In this document: positions 26,584 to 35,594 of the stretch, piece by piece | Layout of the letters: the number at the start of each line of letters is the position of its first letter | Numbering within the stretch: the stretch's first letter is position 1 | Assembly: GCF_015160875.1 (NCBI RefSeq) | Contig: NZ_CP063374.1 | Span: forward strand, 682,001-746,000 | DNA from: Streptomyces chromofuscus | Lineage (GTDB): Bacteria > Actinomycetota > Actinomycetes > Streptomycetales > Streptomycetaceae | Direction: 5' to 3' | DNA: 64,000 nt | The notes under the pieces: model-generated | Seen by the model: only the letters and a program-made list of their open reading frames with translations | What the model was told of the DNA's origin: nothing | Databases searched by the model: none | Made by a program: the position numbers and the translations under genes

Positions 26584-27573
26584 TCAGGGCTGGGCCACGG
26601 CGTCGATGCGGGACAGCTCGTCCGCGTCGAAGTCGAGGTTGCCGATCGCGCGGACGCTGTCCTCCAGCTGCTGCGGGCTGCTCGCGCCGACCAGGGCGGA
26701 GGTCACCCGGCCGCCGCGCAGCACCCAGGCGAGGGCCATCTGGGCCAGCGTCTGACCGCGCGACTTGGCGATGTCGTCCAGGGTCCGCAGGCGGCCCACC
26801 AGGTCCTCGGTCAGCGCGTCGGACTTCAGGAACGGGCTGTCGCTCGCGGCCCGCGAGTCCTCCGGGATGCCGTCGAGGTAGCGGCCGGTGAGCACGCCCT
26901 GGTCCAGCGGCGAGTAGGCGATGGAGCCGACCTGCAGGTCGTCCAGCGCGTCCAGCAGACCTTCCTCGGGGCTGCGGTAGAGCATCGAGTAGCGCGGCTG
27001 GTGGATCAGCAGGGGCGTACCCAGCTCGCCCAGGATGCGGGCGGCCTCACGGGTCTGCTCCGGGGAGTAGTTCGAGACGCCGACGTAGAGCGCCTTGCCC
27101 TGCTGCACCGCCGAGTGCAGGGCGCCCATCGTCTCCTCCAGCGGAGTCTCGGGGTCCGGGCGGTGCGAGTAGAAGATGTCGACGTAGTCCAGGCCCATCC
27201 GCTGCAGGCTCTGGTCCAGGGACGACAGCATGTACTTGCGCGAGCCCCACTCGCCGTACGGGCCGGGCCACATCAGGTAGCCGGCCTTGGTGGAGATCAC
27301 CAGCTCGTCGCGGTAGGGCGCGAAGTCGGCCTTGAGCGCTTCGCCGAACGCGGACTCGGCGGCGCCGGGCGGCGGACCGTAGTTGTTGGCCAGGTCGAAG
27401 TGGGTGATGCCCAGGTCGAAGGCGCGGCGCAGGATGGCGCGCTGGGTCTCGACCGGTCGGTCGGGGCCGAAGTTGTGCCACAGGCCGAGCGACAGGGCGG
27501 GCAGCTTCAGGCCGCTGCGTCCGGTGCGCCGGTAGGGCATGTCGGCGTAGCGGTCGGGGTGTGCCGTGTACAA
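26584..27573 (-). CDS. mgrA: Aldo/keto reductase, L-glyceraldehyde-3-phosphate reductase type
   Basis: A 329-residue NADPH-dependent reductase of the YghZ/MgrA branch. The family tetrad is visible: Asp in FDLANNYGPPPG with its Tyr, Lys in VISTKAGYLMWPGPYG, and His in YVDIFYSHRPDPETP. SRKYMLSSLDQSLQRM is typical of this branch, which detoxifies L-glyceraldehyde 3-phosphate or methylglyoxal. The start is a rare TTG (27573) with GGAG five bases upstream; ATG 27540 is the only nearby alternative and would cut the N-terminus. It is divergent from a LysR gene with a palindrome between them. Confidence 0.9.
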   Translation of the reverse strand: MYTAHPDRYADMPYRRTGRSGLKLPALSLGLWHNFGPDRPVETQRAILRRAFDLGITHFDLANNYGPPPGAAESAFGEALKADFAPYRDELVISTKAGYLMWPGPYGEWGSRKYMLSSLDQSLQRMGLDYVDIFYSHRPDPETPLEETMGALHSAVQQGKALYVGVSNYSPEQTREAARILGELGTPLLIHQPRYSMLYRSPEEGLLDALDDLQVGSIAYSPLDQGVLTGRYLDGIPEDSRAASDSPFLKSDALTEDLVGRLRTLDDIAKSRGQTLAQMALAWVLRGGRVTSALVGASSPQQLEDSVRAIGNLDFDADELSRIDAVAQP

Positions 27574-27602
27574 CGCGACTCCAGAGGGGTTGGCACGGAT
27601 GA

Positions 27603-27625
27603 GACAGTGTGGTCCTCACTCTGTC
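27603..27625. promoter_or_regulatory. Dyad between aldo/keto reductase and LysR genes
   Basis: GACAGTGTG-GTCCT-CACTCTGTC: 9-bp arms with eight complementary pairs around a 5-bp centre. It sits in the 116-bp divergent region, the usual place for a LysR-type regulator to control itself and its target. Confidence 0.55.
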
Positions 27626-27689
27626 GTGACCTGCGGGCAGTGGTCCAACAGAAGAATCCGATGGAATTCAGCGACTACGCTTCTCAGTC

Positions 27690-28565
27690 ATGGAACTGCG
27701 CCATCTTCAGCACTTCGTCGCGGTCGCCGAGGACCAGCACTTCACCCGGGCGGCCGAGCGGCTGATGGTGTCCCAGTCGGGCCTGTCCGCCTCGATCCGC
27801 GCGCTGGAACGGGAGTTGCGGACGCCGTTGTTCGTGCGGACCACCCGCCGGGTGACGCTCACCCCGGCCGGGCGGGCGCTGCTGGGCGAGGCGGAGCGGA
27901 TCCTCGCGCAGGTGCGGTCGGCCCACGAGGCGGTGGCCGCGGTGCAGGGCGTGCTGCGCGGGATGCTCGCGCTCGGCACCGAGCAGTGTGTCGCCGGGGT
28001 GAACGTGGCGCGGCTGCTCGCCGCGTTCCGGCGCCGGCACCCGCACGTGGAGATCTGTCTGCGGCAGGCCGGCTCCGGCGCGCTGGCGGAGGAGGTCGCG
28101 GCGGGGCGGCTTGACCTGGCCTTCGCGGTGCGTACGCAGGAGGACACCGACCAGCTGCGCTCGGTGCCGCTGAGCAGCGAGCCGATGACGGTGCTGTGCC
28201 ATCCCACGCACCGCCTCGCCGGGGCCGGCGCGGCCGTCACGCCGAACGAGCTGGGCGGCGAGGTGTTCGTGGACTTTCACCCCGACTGGGGGCCGCGCCA
28301 GACCACCGACGCCGCGTTCGCCAGGGCGGGCGTACGGCGGAGCGTGGACATGGAGGTGAACGACGTGCACAGTCTGCTCGACCTCCTGGACGAGGACCTG
28401 GGCGTCGCCGTCGTACCGCACCACTTCCGCCACAAGCGGCCGTCGCTCACCGCGCTGCCCCTGAAGGGCATCGGCGAGGCGGTCTACGAAACGGTCGCCC
28501 TGCTCCCGCCCCCAGAGGCGACGAGCCCCGCGGCGCGGGCCCTGATGGCGCTCCTCGACACATGA
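27690..28565 (+). CDS. LysR-family transcriptional regulator
   Basis: A 291-residue LTTR. Residues 1-60 are the winged helix (MELRHLQHFVAVAEDQHFTRAAERLMVSQSGLS...LFVRTTRRVTLTPAG seen in pieces). The effector domain follows with two alpha/beta lobes (MLALGTEQCVAG, LDLAFAVRTQED, MTVLCHPTHRLAG, DLGVAVVPHHF). It is divergent from the aldo/keto reductase gene and is the obvious candidate for its regulator through the dyad at 27603-27625 (inference). Downstream is a non-coding repeat array. Confidence 0.94.
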   Translation: MELRHLQHFVAVAEDQHFTRAAERLMVSQSGLSASIRALERELRTPLFVRTTRRVTLTPAGRALLGEAERILAQVRSAHEAVAAVQGVLRGMLALGTEQCVAGVNVARLLAAFRRRHPHVEICLRQAGSGALAEEVAAGRLDLAFAVRTQEDTDQLRSVPLSSEPMTVLCHPTHRLAGAGAAVTPNELGGEVFVDFHPDWGPRQTTDAAFARAGVRRSVDMEVNDVHSLLDLLDEDLGVAVVPHHFRHKRPSLTALPLKGIGEAVYETVALLPPPEATSPAARALMALLDT

Positions 28566-29098
28566 ATCCCGGCGGCGCGCCGTCGCGCGATCAGCGGGCG
28601 CGCCGACGCGGAATCCGGTCAGCGCGCCGTCGTCTCCGCGGCGCGCCGTCACGGGCTCTCTTGACGCGCCGACGCGGGATCCCGGCGCGTCGTCGGAGAT
28701 TCGGGCCACGCGCCACCACGGGTCCCGGCGCACGGCCGACGTCGAATCCGGGCAGCGCGCCGTCCGGGATTCCAGCCACACGCCACCACGGATCCCGGCG
28801 CACGGCCGACGTCGAATCCGGGCAGCGCGCCGTCCGGGATTCCGGCCACACGCCACCACGGATCCCGGCGCACGGCCGACGTCGAATCCGGGCAGCGCGC
28901 CGTCCGGGATTCCGGCCGCACGCCACCACGGATCCCGCGCCACGCCGACGCGCGGTCCCGGCACCGCACCGTCCCGAACCCCCACCGCGTGCCACCGCGG
29001 ATCCCGAAGCCCGCCGCCGCCGGAGCCGGCGCCACGCCGATGCCGGCGCCGGAGCCGTGCCGTCGTGGGATTCCCGGCTATGCGTCATCGTGGGACGT
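28566..29098. repeat. Intergenic 70-bp tandem repeat array
   Basis: Between the LysR and DinB genes. Near-identical 70-bp units start at 28738, 28808 and 28878 (each opening GACGTCGAATCCGGGCAGCG), with a partial copy before (from about 28705). More degenerate CGCGCCGTC / GGATTCCGG words fill 28566-29080. Seventy is not a multiple of three, so the array is not a repeated protein. Units differ by only one or two bases, implying recent duplication. Frames open through it on both strands are artefacts of repeat composition. Function unknown. Confidence 0.85.
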
Positions 29099-29608
29099 AT
29101 GCATGCCAAGGACATCCTCATCGACAGCTACGGCCGCATTCAGGAAGAAGTCCACGCCGCCGTCGACGGCCTCACGGCCGACGACCTCAACGCCCGCCCC
29201 GGTCCGTCCGCCAACTCCGTCGCCTGGCTGATCTGGCATCTCAGCCGCGTCCAGGACGACCACGTCTCCGACGCCTCCGGACTCGACCAGGTCTGGCTGG
29301 CGCAGGACTGGGAGAAGCGCTTCGGGCTCGGGCTGCCGCGCCACGACACCGGGTACGGGCACGGCCCCGCGAAGGTCGCCAAGGTGCGGGTCGACTCCCC
29401 CGACCTGCTGACCGGCTACTACGACGCCGTGCACCAGCAGACGCTCGGCTTCGTGCGCGGGCTGACCTCCGCCGAACTGGACGACATCGTCGACGACCGC
29501 TGGGACCCGCCGGTCAGCCTCGGCGTGAGGCTGGTGAGCGTGCTGTCCGACGACCTCCAGCACGTCGGCCAGGCCGCCTACGTACGCGGTCTGCTTCAGG
29601 CCTCGTAG
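29099..29608 (+). CDS. DinB-family (mycothiol-transferase-like) protein
   Basis: A 169-residue four-helix DinB/DUF664 protein. Its probable metal ligands are His in [16 protein letters not shown] and His in [12 protein letters not shown], the usual three-histidine pattern of this fold. In actinobacteria members use mycothiol as a cofactor or transfer thiol. ATG 29099 begins [18 protein letters not shown], typical for the family; the frame is open far upstream through the repeat array, which is not coding. The end overlaps the convergent adenosine deaminase gene by 13 bp. Confidence 0.9.
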   Translation: MHAKDILIDSYGRIQEEVHAAVDGLTADDLNARPGPSANSVAWLIWHLSRVQDDHVSDASGLDQVWLAQDWEKRFGLGLPRHDTGYGHGPAKVAKVRVDSPDLLTGYYDAVHQQTLGFVRGLTSAELDDIVDDRWDPPVSLGVRLVSVLSDDLQHVGQAAYVRGLLQAS

Positions 29609-30660
29609 CCCGGCAGGACCACGTCCCGTATGAGGGCGTTGCGCTCGTCGAACGGGATGAACGCGCTCTTGACGGCGTTCACGGTCACCGTGCGCAGATC
29701 GTCCAGCGTCCAGCCCGCCTCCTCGACCAGCAGCGACATCTCGCGGGTCATGGTCGTACCGGAGACCAGGCGGTTGTCGGTGTTGAGGGTGACCCGGAAG
29801 CCGAGGTCCTTCAGTGCCGTGATGGGGTGCTCGGCGATGGTGGTGGCCGCACCGGTCTGCAGGTTGGACGTCGGGCACATCTCCAGCGCGATCCGCCGGT
29901 CGCGCACCCACCCGGCGAGGCGGCCGAGCTTGCCGTCCACGATGTCGTCGGTGATCCGCACTCCGTGGCCGATCCGCTGGGCGCCGCAGACCTGGAGCGC
30001 CTGGTGGATGCTGGGCAGGCCGTGCGCCTCACCGGCGTGGATGGTGAACGGCACGTTCTCGCGGCGCAGGTGCTCGAAGGCGGCCAGGTGGTCGGCGGGC
30101 GGGAAACCGTCCTCGGCACCGGCGATGTCGAAGCCGACGACACCGGCGTCCCGGAAGGCGACCGCGAGGTCGGCGATCTCCCGGCTGCGGTCGAACATCC
30201 GCATGCCGCACAGCAGCGTCCCGACCCGGACCGGCGTGCCGGCGGCGGCCGCCTTGGCCATGCCCGCCGCGAGCCCCTCCTGCACGGTCTCGACCACCTC
30301 GGGCAGGCTCAGCCCGCCCTGGACCATCAGCTCCGGCGCGTAGCGGACCTCGCCGTAGACGACACCGTCCGCCGCGAGGTCGAGGACGTACTCCTCGGCC
30401 GTGCGCAGCAGGCCCTCGCGGGTCTGCATCACGGCGAGGGTGTGCTCGAAGGTGGCGATGTAGCGGACCAGGTCGCCCGAGTTGGCGGCGTCGTAGTACC
30501 AGGCGGCGAGCGCGTCGGGGTCGGTGGTGGGCAGGGTGTGGCCGACCGTCTCCGCGAGCTCGACGACGGTGGTGGGACGCAGGCCGCCGTCGAGGTGGTC
30601 GTGCAGGACGGCCTTGGGGAGTCTGCGGAGGATCGCGGTGTCTACGCGCGTAGCGGTCAT
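29596..30660 (-). CDS. add: Adenosine deaminase
   Basis: A 354-residue zinc enzyme converting adenosine to inosine in purine salvage. The zinc site is HDHLDGG near residue 20, His in [10 protein letters not shown] and Asp in [10 protein letters not shown]. The catalytic Glu follows HAGE, and the proton-shuttle His is in [12 protein letters not shown]-type [11 protein letters not shown] matches Streptomyces Add proteins. The ATG at 30660 starts [22 protein letters not shown] as in homologues. It is a typical housekeeping-like enzyme, though Streptomyces carry several copies. Confidence 0.95.
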   Translation of the reverse strand: MTATRVDTAILRRLPKAVLHDHLDGGLRPTTVVELAETVGHTLPTTDPDALAAWYYDAANSGDLVRYIATFEHTLAVMQTREGLLRTAEEYVLDLAADGVVYGEVRYAPELMVQGGLSLPEVVETVQEGLAAGMAKAAAAGTPVRVGTLLCGMRMFDRSREIADLAVAFRDAGVVGFDIAGAEDGFPPADHLAAFEHLRRENVPFTIHAGEAHGLPSIHQALQVCGAQRIGHGVRITDDIVDGKLGRLAGWVRDRRIALEMCPTSNLQTGAATTIAEHPITALKDLGFRVTLNTDNRLVSGTTMTREMSLLVEEAGWTLDDLRTVTVNAVKSAFIPFDERNALIRDVVLPGYEA

Positions 30661-30733
30661 GGTGCGCCTTTTCTCGGGCGGAACGTGCGAAGTGAGCGGT
30701 GCTGTGGGACGGACGGGCGTCCGGGGGCGAGGG

Positions 30734-31126
30734 TCAGCCGGCCGGCTGGAGCAGGTCCCAGCGGTTGCCGTACAGGTCCTGGAAGACGGCGACCGTGCCG
30801 TACGGCTCGTGCCGCGGCGCCTCGAGGAAGGTCACGCCCGCGGCGACCATCCGGTCGTGGTCGCGGGCGAAGTCGTCCGTGTACAGGAAGAATCCGACGC
30901 GGCCGCCGGTCTGGTCGCCCACCCGGGCTCGCTGCGCCGCACCCTTGGCGCGGGCGAGCAGCAGGGCGGTGCCGGTGCCCTCCGCGCCGGGCTCGACCAC
31001 GACCCAGCGGGAACCGTCCTCGCGGGGCGCGTCCTCGGAGAGCCGGAAGCCGAGGGCCTCGGTGTAGAAGCGGATCGCCTCGTCGTAGTCGTCGACGACG
31101 AGGGTGACCAGGGCGATGCGGCTCAT
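30734..31126 (-). CDS. VOC-family glyoxalase-like protein
   Basis: A 130-residue single-domain VOC protein: [66 protein letters not shown] and the closing [13 protein letters not shown]. It matches the small glyoxalase/bleomycin-resistance-like group. ATG 31126 has GGAAGG six bases upstream; the frame extends into the remnant beyond it, but that part is unrelated. No substrate can be inferred. Confidence 0.92.
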   Translation of the reverse strand: MSRIALVTLVVDDYDEAIRFYTEALGFRLSEDAPREDGSRWVVVEPGAEGTGTALLLARAKGAAQRARVGDQTGGRVGFFLYTDDFARDHDRMVAAGVTFLEAPRHEPYGTVAVFQDLYGNRWDLLQPAG

Positions 31127-31175
31127 CGGGACCTTCCGGGAGGGCTCATTGACGGGAGAGGTTATACGTAAAACG

Positions 31176-31680
31176 TCACGGACGCCAGCCCTCGTCGGCC
31201 ATCGGTCCCTCAGCGTCCGTGACCGTGCCGGCCCGCGACGCGCTTCGGCCCGAATCGCCTGTTTCATACTGGGCCTCGCCGGCGTCTCCCCGGGCGCGCG
31301 CGAGCAGCAGGGTGACGTCGTCGGCCGCGGTCGTGCTCGCCAGCGTGCCGAGCACCGCCGTGTACAGCTCCTCCAGGACGTGGCGCTCCGGGCGGGGGCG
31401 CGCGCCACGCGTTGCACACCGACGTCGACGTCGTGGAGGCGCTCCTCGACGAGCCCGTCGCTGACCCGGACGCAGCGCAGGTCGGTGTCCCAGAGGGTCA
31501 CTCCGGCCACCGAGCCCGTCAGTGTCACGCGCAGCGCCGCTCCGGCCTCCTTCCCGGCTTCCCGGATCAGTGCCTCTGCGTCGGACTCGAACGCCTCGCC
31601 GACACGGGGGCCAGGCCGCCCGTCGCGATCACCGTGACGTCGTCGGGGTCGGCCGCCGACGCGGTCTGCTCCTGCCCTGA
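31176..31680 (-). pseudogene. Remnant of a PAS-SpoIIE (PP2C-type) phosphatase gene
   Basis: Read leftwards, one frame gives AAALRVTLTGSVAGVTLWDTDLRCVRVSDGLVE-like PAS sequence. About 30 codons on, another frame gives PERHVLEELYTAVLGTLAST followed by DDVTLLLARARGD, the end of a SpoIIE phosphatase, and a stop at 31176. The roughly 200-residue catalytic core between them is missing and a second piece near 31600-31680 (DDVTVIATGG) is also out of frame. This is a deletion remnant, not just a frameshift. The intact example of such a protein here is at 53.9 kb. Confidence 0.7.
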
Positions 31681-31688
31681 GCGTGCCC

Positions 31689-33926
31689 TCAGAGAAGGTC
31701 CTCGATCATGATCGGCAGTCTGCGCACCCGCCGCCCGGTGGCGTGGTGCACGGCGTTGGCGATCGCGGCCGCCGCACCGACCTGGCCGATCTCACCGACC
31801 CCCTTGACGCCCAGGGGGTTGACGATGTCGTCCTCGACCTCGATGAGCTCGACGTCGACGTCGGGGGCGTCCGCGTTGACCGGGACGAGGTACTCCCCGA
31901 GGCTCGAGTTGACCCAGCGGCCGGTGTCGGGCCGCATGTGGTTGGCCTCCAGGAGGGCCTGGCCAAGGCCCCACAGCATGCCGCCCATCAGCTGGCTGCG
32001 GGCCGTCTTCGGGTTGAGCACCCGGCCGGGCGCGAAGGCCCCGGTCATCCGCCGCACCCGGACCAGGCCCAGCTCGGCGTCCACGGCGACCTCGGCGAAC
32101 TGGGCGCCGAAGGTCATCATCGCGTAGGGGGTGTCGTGTGCGGGCGGCTTCCACTGCCCCGCGGCCTCGGCGTCCGGCCGGAAGGTGCGCCGCAGCAGGT
32201 CGCTGTACGACTCGGAGGCGGTCCCGGCGGTGATCACGCCGTCGTGCACGACGACGTCGACCGGGTCGGCGCCGTGCAGCGGTGAGCCGGGGTCGCCGAC
32301 GGCGCTCCTGATGAGCTGCCGGCGCAGGGCGCTGGCCGCGCTGTGCACGGCCGCGCTGATCATGCCGGCCCCCGCCGAGCCCACCGCGGCGGCGATGTTG
32401 GGCAGATCGGTGTCACCGTTCTCGAAGCGGCAGCGCTCCACGCTCACCCCGAGACCGTCCGCGGCGACCTGGGCCATCACCGTGGCGACGCCCGTACCGA
32501 AGTCGGGGGTGGCGGCCTGGACGACCGCCGTGCCGTCGGCGTAGAGGCGTGCGCGGGCGCGCTGCGGGTTGGCGAGGGGGGCGACCGGGTAGCAGGCGGT
32601 GGCCATGCCGGTGCCGATCAGCCAGTTCCCGTCCCGCCGCGTCCCCGGCCGGGGATCGCGACCGGCCCAGCCGAAGCGCTGGGCGCCGCGCTCGTAGCAC
32701 TCCCGCAGGCCGCTGCTGGACCAGGGCAGACCCGTCATCGCATCGACGTCGGTGTGGTTGCGCAGGCGCAGCTCGATGGGGTCCAACCCGAGCTCGTGGG
32801 CGAGTTCGTCCAGCGAGCACTCGAGCGCGACCATGCCGCTCGCCTCACCCGGCGCGCGCATGAAGGTGGGGGTCATGGTGTTGGCGCGGAACAACCGGTA
32901 GACGCCCTCGTAGTGGGGGCACGCGTAGATCTGCGAGGAGGTGCCGACGGACGGTTCCGCCCAGTCGTCGAAGTGGGAGGTCGGGGACAGTTTGTGGTGC
33001 CGTACGGCCGTCAGCCGGCCGTCGTGCGTCGCCCCGAGCGTGATGTGCTGCTCCTGCTCCTCGCGGTGACCGACCGAGGTGAACATCTGCTCGCGGGTGA
33101 GGACGAGTTTGACCGGCCTGCCGACCGCGCGGGCCGCCATCGCGGCGAGCGTCGGGTGGGCGTGGATCATCGCCTTGGAGCCGAAACTGCCGCCCGCGTA
33201 GTGGCCGATGACCCGGATCCTCGACATCGGGACGCCGAGCAGCCGGGAGACGGTCATCTGTGTGGCGTTGACGCCCTGGGTGGCGTCGTACAGCAGCAGG
33301 TCGTCGCCGTCCCACTGGGCCGTGGTGCAGGACGGCTCGATCGGATGGTGATGGTTCGCCGCGTAGGTGTACGTGCCCCCCACCCGGACGTCCGCCTCGC
33401 GCAGCCCGGCCTCGACGTCCCCGCGTTCGATGCGGCCCGGCACCCAGCCGCCGAAGATCCGCTCGGGTTCGTAGGACAGGCCACGGCCCTGGTCGAGGGT
33501 GGTCACGGGAGGGGTCTCCGCATAGGAGACGCGCAGCAGGCGCGCCGCGTACTGGGCCCGTTCCCAGGTGTCGGCGACGACGAGGGCGATCTGCTGACCC
33601 GCGTAGTGCACGGTGTCGTCCTGCAGGGGGAAGAACGTCTGCCCGGGGGCCGCCGTGCCGGCGAGCGAGGGAATGAGCGGCGGCTGCTCGGCGATCTTCG
33701 GCAGCGTCTGGTGGGTGAGGACCGCCAGCACGCCCTCCTCGGCCAGAGCGGCACTGGTGTCGATCGCGATGACCCGTCCGGCGGCGATGCGGGAGCCGAC
33801 CACATACGCGTAGGCCATGTCCGGGACGGGGATCTCGGACGCGTACCGCGCGGTCCCACTGACCTTGGCGCGGCCGTCGACGCGGCTCAAGGGCTGGCCG
33901 ATGGCGGGCGGGATGGTCGCGGTCAT
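31689..33926 (-). CDS. Xanthine dehydrogenase-family molybdopterin-binding subunit (PaoC-like)
   Basis: The 745-residue large subunit of a molybdenum hydroxylase oxidising an aldehyde or N-heterocycle. It begins IGQPLSRVDGRAKVSGTARYASEIPVP, the usual start. It contains the molybdopterin regions GGSFGSKAM and MRAPGEASG, and ends with GVKGVGEIGQVG, whose Glu is the catalytic base. It is the last gene of a three-gene operon with ATGA overlap (33923-33926) to the FAD-subunit gene. No signal peptide is evident. Subunit order and sizes match paoABC of E. coli, an aldehyde oxidoreductase; the true substrate is not determined. Confidence 0.94.
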   Translation of the reverse strand: MTATIPPAIGQPLSRVDGRAKVSGTARYASEIPVPDMAYAYVVGSRIAAGRVIAIDTSAALAEEGVLAVLTHQTLPKIAEQPPLIPSLAGTAAPGQTFFPLQDDTVHYAGQQIALVVADTWERAQYAARLLRVSYAETPPVTTLDQGRGLSYEPERIFGGWVPGRIERGDVEAGLREADVRVGGTYTYAANHHHPIEPSCTTAQWDGDDLLLYDATQGVNATQMTVSRLLGVPMSRIRVIGHYAGGSFGSKAMIHAHPTLAAMAARAVGRPVKLVLTREQMFTSVGHREEQEQHITLGATHDGRLTAVRHHKLSPTSHFDDWAEPSVGTSSQIYACPHYEGVYRLFRANTMTPTFMRAPGEASGMVALECSLDELAHELGLDPIELRLRNHTDVDAMTGLPWSSSGLRECYERGAQRFGWAGRDPRPGTRRDGNWLIGTGMATACYPVAPLANPQRARARLYADGTAVVQAATPDFGTGVATVMAQVAADGLGVSVERCRFENGDTDLPNIAAAVGSAGAGMISAAVHSAASALRRQLIRSAVGDPGSPLHGADPVDVVVHDGVITAGTASESYSDLLRRTFRPDAEAAGQWKPPAHDTPYAMMTFGAQFAEVAVDAELGLVRVRRMTGAFAPGRVLNPKTARSQLMGGMLWGLGQALLEANHMRPDTGRWVNSSLGEYLVPVNADAPDVDVELIEVEDDIVNPLGVKGVGEIGQVGAAAAIANAVHHATGRRVRRLPIMIEDLL

Positions 33927-34951
33927 GACGGGCTCCCGGTCCCGGGCCGGGGCGCGAGCCCCGTTCCCGTTCCGTCGCTGAGCGTGTCCAGGGCTCGGAC
34001 GATCGCGCGCTGGGCGAGTTCGACCTTGAAGGCGTTCATGGAGGTCGGCCGGGCGTCGGCCATCTCGACGCGCCCGGCGAGGGCGAGGTTGTCCCGGTTC
34101 AGGGCCGCGCCGATGAGGAAGTCCTCCGCACGCCTGGCCCGCCAGGGCTTGGTGGCCACGCCGCCCAGCGCCATCCGCACGTCCGCGATCGTGCCGTCCA
34201 CCACGGACAGCGCCGCCGCGACCGAGACGAGCGCGAACTCGTACGACTCGCGGTCCCGCACCTTCAGGTACAGGGAGTGGCGTGCCACGGGTGCGGCGGG
34301 CACCTCGATCGCGGTGATCAGCTCACCGTGTTCCATGGGGTGCTCGCGGTGCGGGGAGTCACCGGGGAGGAGGAAGAAGTCGTCGAAGGCGTAGGCCCGT
34401 TCGCCGTTCGGGCCCAGGGTGTGCACGCGCGCGTCCAGCGCGGCCAGGGCCACGGCGACGTCCGAGGGGTGGGTGGCGATGCAGTGCTCGCTGGTGCCGA
34501 GTACGGCGTGACCGCGACTGAAGCCCTCGATGGCCGAGCAGCCGGTGCCGGGGTCACGTTTGTTGCAGGGGGACTCGGCGTCACGGAAGTACGAACAGCG
34601 CACGCGTTGCAGCAGGTTGCCTCCCATGGACGCCATGTTGCGCAGTTGCGCGGACGCTCCCAGCTCCAGTGCCTGCGCGATCAGCGGAAAACGCTCGCGG
34701 ACCACGGTCGCCGCCGCGACGTCGCTCATCCGCGCCAGCGCGCCGATGCGCAGCCCGCCTTCGGGGGTGCCTTCGATGCCGGCGAGGGGGAGGTCGTTGA
34801 TGTCGACGAGCCGTCGGGGGTTCAGCACGTTCTGGCGGAGCAGGTCGACCTCGGTGGTCCCCCCGGCGAGGAAGTCACTGGTGGGGTCCGTGCTCACGGC
34901 CGCTACGGCGGTCGCCGTGTCGGTCGCGCGGAGGTAGGTGATGGGCCGCAC
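33923..34951 (-). CDS. Xanthine dehydrogenase-family FAD-binding subunit with extra Cys motif (PaoB-like)
   Basis: A 342-residue FAD subunit of the CO-dehydrogenase/xanthine-dehydrogenase family (FLAGGTTEVDLL, GASAQLRNMASMGGNLLQR, DVAVALAALDA). It carries a Cys-rich insertion (RCSYFRDAESPCNKRDPGTGCSA). In E. coli PaoB and 4-hydroxybenzoyl-CoA reductase an insertion of this type holds a [4Fe-4S] cluster, so this subunit probably does too (inference). It transfers electrons between the [2Fe-2S] and FAD centres. The gene is 12 bp after the iron-sulfur gene and overlaps the large-subunit gene by 4 bp. Confidence 0.93.
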   Translation of the reverse strand: MRPITYLRATDTATAVAAVSTDPTSDFLAGGTTEVDLLRQNVLNPRRLVDINDLPLAGIEGTPEGGLRIGALARMSDVAAATVVRERFPLIAQALELGASAQLRNMASMGGNLLQRVRCSYFRDAESPCNKRDPGTGCSAIEGFSRGHAVLGTSEHCIATHPSDVAVALAALDARVHTLGPNGERAYAFDDFFLLPGDSPHREHPMEHGELITAIEVPAAPVARHSLYLKVRDRESYEFALVSVAAALSVVDGTIADVRMALGGVATKPWRARRAEDFLIGAALNRDNLALAGRVEMADARPTSMNAFKVELAQRAIVRALDTLSDGTGTGLAPRPGTGSPS

Positions 34952-34963
34952 GGGGGCGCCTCC

Positions 34964-35488
34964 CTACGTCTGGTCGCGGACGGCACGGATGGCAGCCCGG
35001 ATGTGCGGATAGGCGGCGCAGCGGCAGATGTTGCCGCTCATCCACTCCTTGATCTCGGCGTCGTCCCCGGCGTGCCCTTCGGCGATCAGTGCCACGGCGG
35101 ACATGATCTGGCCGGGAGTGCAGTAACCGCACTGGAAGGCGTCCTGCTCGACGAAGGCCTGCTGCATCGGATGCGGCTCCCCGTCCCGGGCGAGCCCTTC
35201 GACGGTGGTGATCTCGCGGCCTTCGCAGGTCATCGCCAGCGTGAGGCAGGCCAGCACGCGCCGTCCGTCGACCCACACGGTGCAGGCGCCGCAGGTGCCC
35301 TGGTCACAGCCCTTTTTCGCGCCGGTCAGGTCGAGGCGCTCCCGGAGGGCGTCCAGCAGGCTCACGCGCGGCTCGATGTCGACGGTGTGCTCGGTGCCGT
35401 TGATCGACAGTCTGACCTGCACAGGGCCGGGGCCTCGTTCCGCCCGTGCGATGCCTGCTCCGGTGACGGCAGGGCCGATGGTGGACAT
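34964..35488 (-). CDS. [2Fe-2S] subunit of the molybdenum hydroxylase (PaoA-like)
   Basis: A 174-residue ferredoxin-like subunit. Cluster II ligands are in KKGCDQGTCGACTVWVDG and the later Cys in VLACLTLA; cluster I ligands are in QCGYCTPGQ and GNICRCAAY. It is the first gene of the operon. Unlike E. coli PaoA there is no twin-arginine signal, so the complex is probably cytoplasmic. ATG 35488 has GGAGG six bases upstream; the frame is open further but unsupported. Confidence 0.95.
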   Translation of the reverse strand: MSTIGPAVTGAGIARAERGPGPVQVRLSINGTEHTVDIEPRVSLLDALRERLDLTGAKKGCDQGTCGACTVWVDGRRVLACLTLAMTCEGREITTVEGLARDGEPHPMQQAFVEQDAFQCGYCTPGQIMSAVALIAEGHAGDDAEIKEWMSGNICRCAAYPHIRAAIRAVRDQT

Positions 35489-35594
35489 GGCGCACCTCCA
35501 GAGAAAACGCCTGTCAATTCTCATACGGGCGCAGAATGCCCGCAAAAGTTTGATGTGCGTTGTTCGTCCGCATGTGCCGGAAACCCAGGAGCCG

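Noticed and set aside
28705..28945. Possible CRISPR array at 28.7 kb
   Set aside because: The whole 70-bp unit repeats with no variable spacers, and no cas genes are present. The same applies to the arrays at 7.46 kb and 47.85 kb.
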